Positions 5,982-6,489 of a stretch of DNA of 6,489 nucleotides are shown here, in pieces. The DNA comes from Actinomycetota bacterium. Lineage in GTDB: Bacteria; Actinomycetota; Thermoleophilia; UBA2241. Location: positions 1 through 6,489 of the forward strand of contig PKYM01000131.1 in NCBI GenBank assembly GCA_003132645.1, in the 5' to 3' direction. The stretch's first letter is position 1. Every line of letters starts with the position of its first letter. The notes beneath the pieces are model-generated. The model was not told the origin of the DNA. It was given only the letters and a program-made list of their open reading frames with translations, and ran no database searches. The translations under genes were made by a program, and so were the position numbers.

Positions 5982-6489
5982 CTAGAGCTTCACCCGCTTG
6001 CCGTCGTGCAGGCCGGCACCTTCGATCAGACCGGCGAGATCTTCCTCGGAAATCGGCTGATCGAGCGTCACACCCATGACCGCCTTGCGCTCGACCACCT
6101 TGCGGCCCACCGACATTTGAGCGATGTTGATGCCGAGCTCGCCCAACTTGGTGCCGATCTTACCGATCATGCCCGGCACGTCCTCGTAGCGCAAGAACAC
6201 CATGTGCTCGGCCGGCTCGATGTCGACGTCCTGGCGGTAGACCTTCACGAGGCGCGGCTTGTGCTTGGGTCCGAGCGTGGTGCCCGACACCGACAGGTCG
6301 CCTTCGGCATCCTTGGTCGTGACCGTGATGAGGTTGAGAAAATCGACCGCCGCCGGCTTCTTGGCCTCCTTGACGACGAGTCCGCGCTCCTCGGCGATCG
6401 CCGTCACGTTGACCATGTTGACCTCGCCTTCGACCTTGTCGGCGAGCATGCCGGACAGCACGCTGAGCGTGAGGATGCGCGTGTCGTAG
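5982..6489 (-). CDS. serA: D-3-phosphoglycerate dehydrogenase, C-terminal part
   Basis: SerA oxidises 3-phosphoglycerate with NAD+, the first step of serine synthesis. The last 168 residues are in the window; the frame is open through the right edge, so the 5' part lies outside. The visible part starts with YDTRILTLSVLSGML, typical of the intervening (ASB) domain of long, actinobacterial-type SerA, followed by VNMVNVTAIAEERGL (about 23-37) and the beta-rich segment ending near residue 92. Residues 96-158 form an ACT domain with the serine-binding pattern RYEDVPGMIGKIGTKLGELG then INIAQMSVGR, indicating likely serine feedback inhibition. The catalytic and NAD-binding domains cannot be checked here. 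The TAG stop at 5984-5982 is followed by a GC hairpin, separating the gene from leuA by 286 bp. Methionine- or valine-initiated shorter frames (for example from 6461) are just internal codons. Confidence 0.94.
   Translation of the reverse strand, partial: YDTRILTLSVLSGMLADKVEGEVNMVNVTAIAEERGLVVKEAKKPAAVDFLNLITVTTKDAEGDLSVSGTTLGPKHKPRLVKVYRQDVDIEPAEHMVFLRYEDVPGMIGKIGTKLGELGINIAQMSVGRKVVERKAVMGVTLDQPISEEDLAGLIEGAGLHDGKRVKL

Overview
The window is a compact, GC-rich block of branched-chain amino acid biosynthesis genes, all on the minus strand. Read in the direction of transcription (high to low coordinates) it contains: the 3' end of serA, a 286-bp intergenic leader region, leuA, leuC, leuD, leuB, ilvE and the first 66 codons of cimA. 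Every recognised gene has its key catalytic or structural motifs, and none looks broken. The high GC content, GTG starts, LeuC/LeuD of the shorter (about 420 / 168 aa) type, and the serA-leuACDB-ilvE-cimA order suggest a deep-branching actinobacterium, perhaps Thermoleophilia-like, or another high-GC lineage. This placement is an inference from style and gene order, not a phylogenetic result.

Layout: 6489-5982 is the C-terminal part of 3-phosphoglycerate dehydrogenase with its ACT domain. 5981-5696 is non-coding or leader DNA: a strong GC hairpin just after serA, a possible promoter, a short leucine-rich reading frame that looks like an attenuator leader peptide, a hairpin followed by a T-run, and the leuA ribosome binding site. 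5695-1181 holds leuA-leuC-leuD-leuB, joined by overlaps of 1, 4 and 4 bp (TGATG, ATGA, GTGA), the hallmark of one translationally coupled transcript. ilvE follows after 10 bp and cimA after 39 bp, each with a clear Shine-Dalgarno sequence.

The genes fit together as follows. LeuA commits 2-ketoisovalerate to leucine. LeuCD and LeuB convert isopropylmalate to 2-ketoisocaproate, and IlvE aminates that product. CimA starts the threonine-independent route to isoleucine from pyruvate and acetyl-CoA, whose later steps use the same LeuCD and LeuB. The cluster therefore serves leucine and isoleucine together, with IlvE finishing leucine, isoleucine and valine.

The gene content is ordinary. The most interesting part is the leuA leader. 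It has a 36-codon, possibly leaderless, frame with five leucine codons near its end, followed by a hairpin and T-run, and it overlaps a second, Shine-Dalgarno-preceded frame that ends exactly on the leuA start codon. No mobile elements, CRISPR arrays, tRNA or rRNA genes were seen, and no plus-strand gene is supported.
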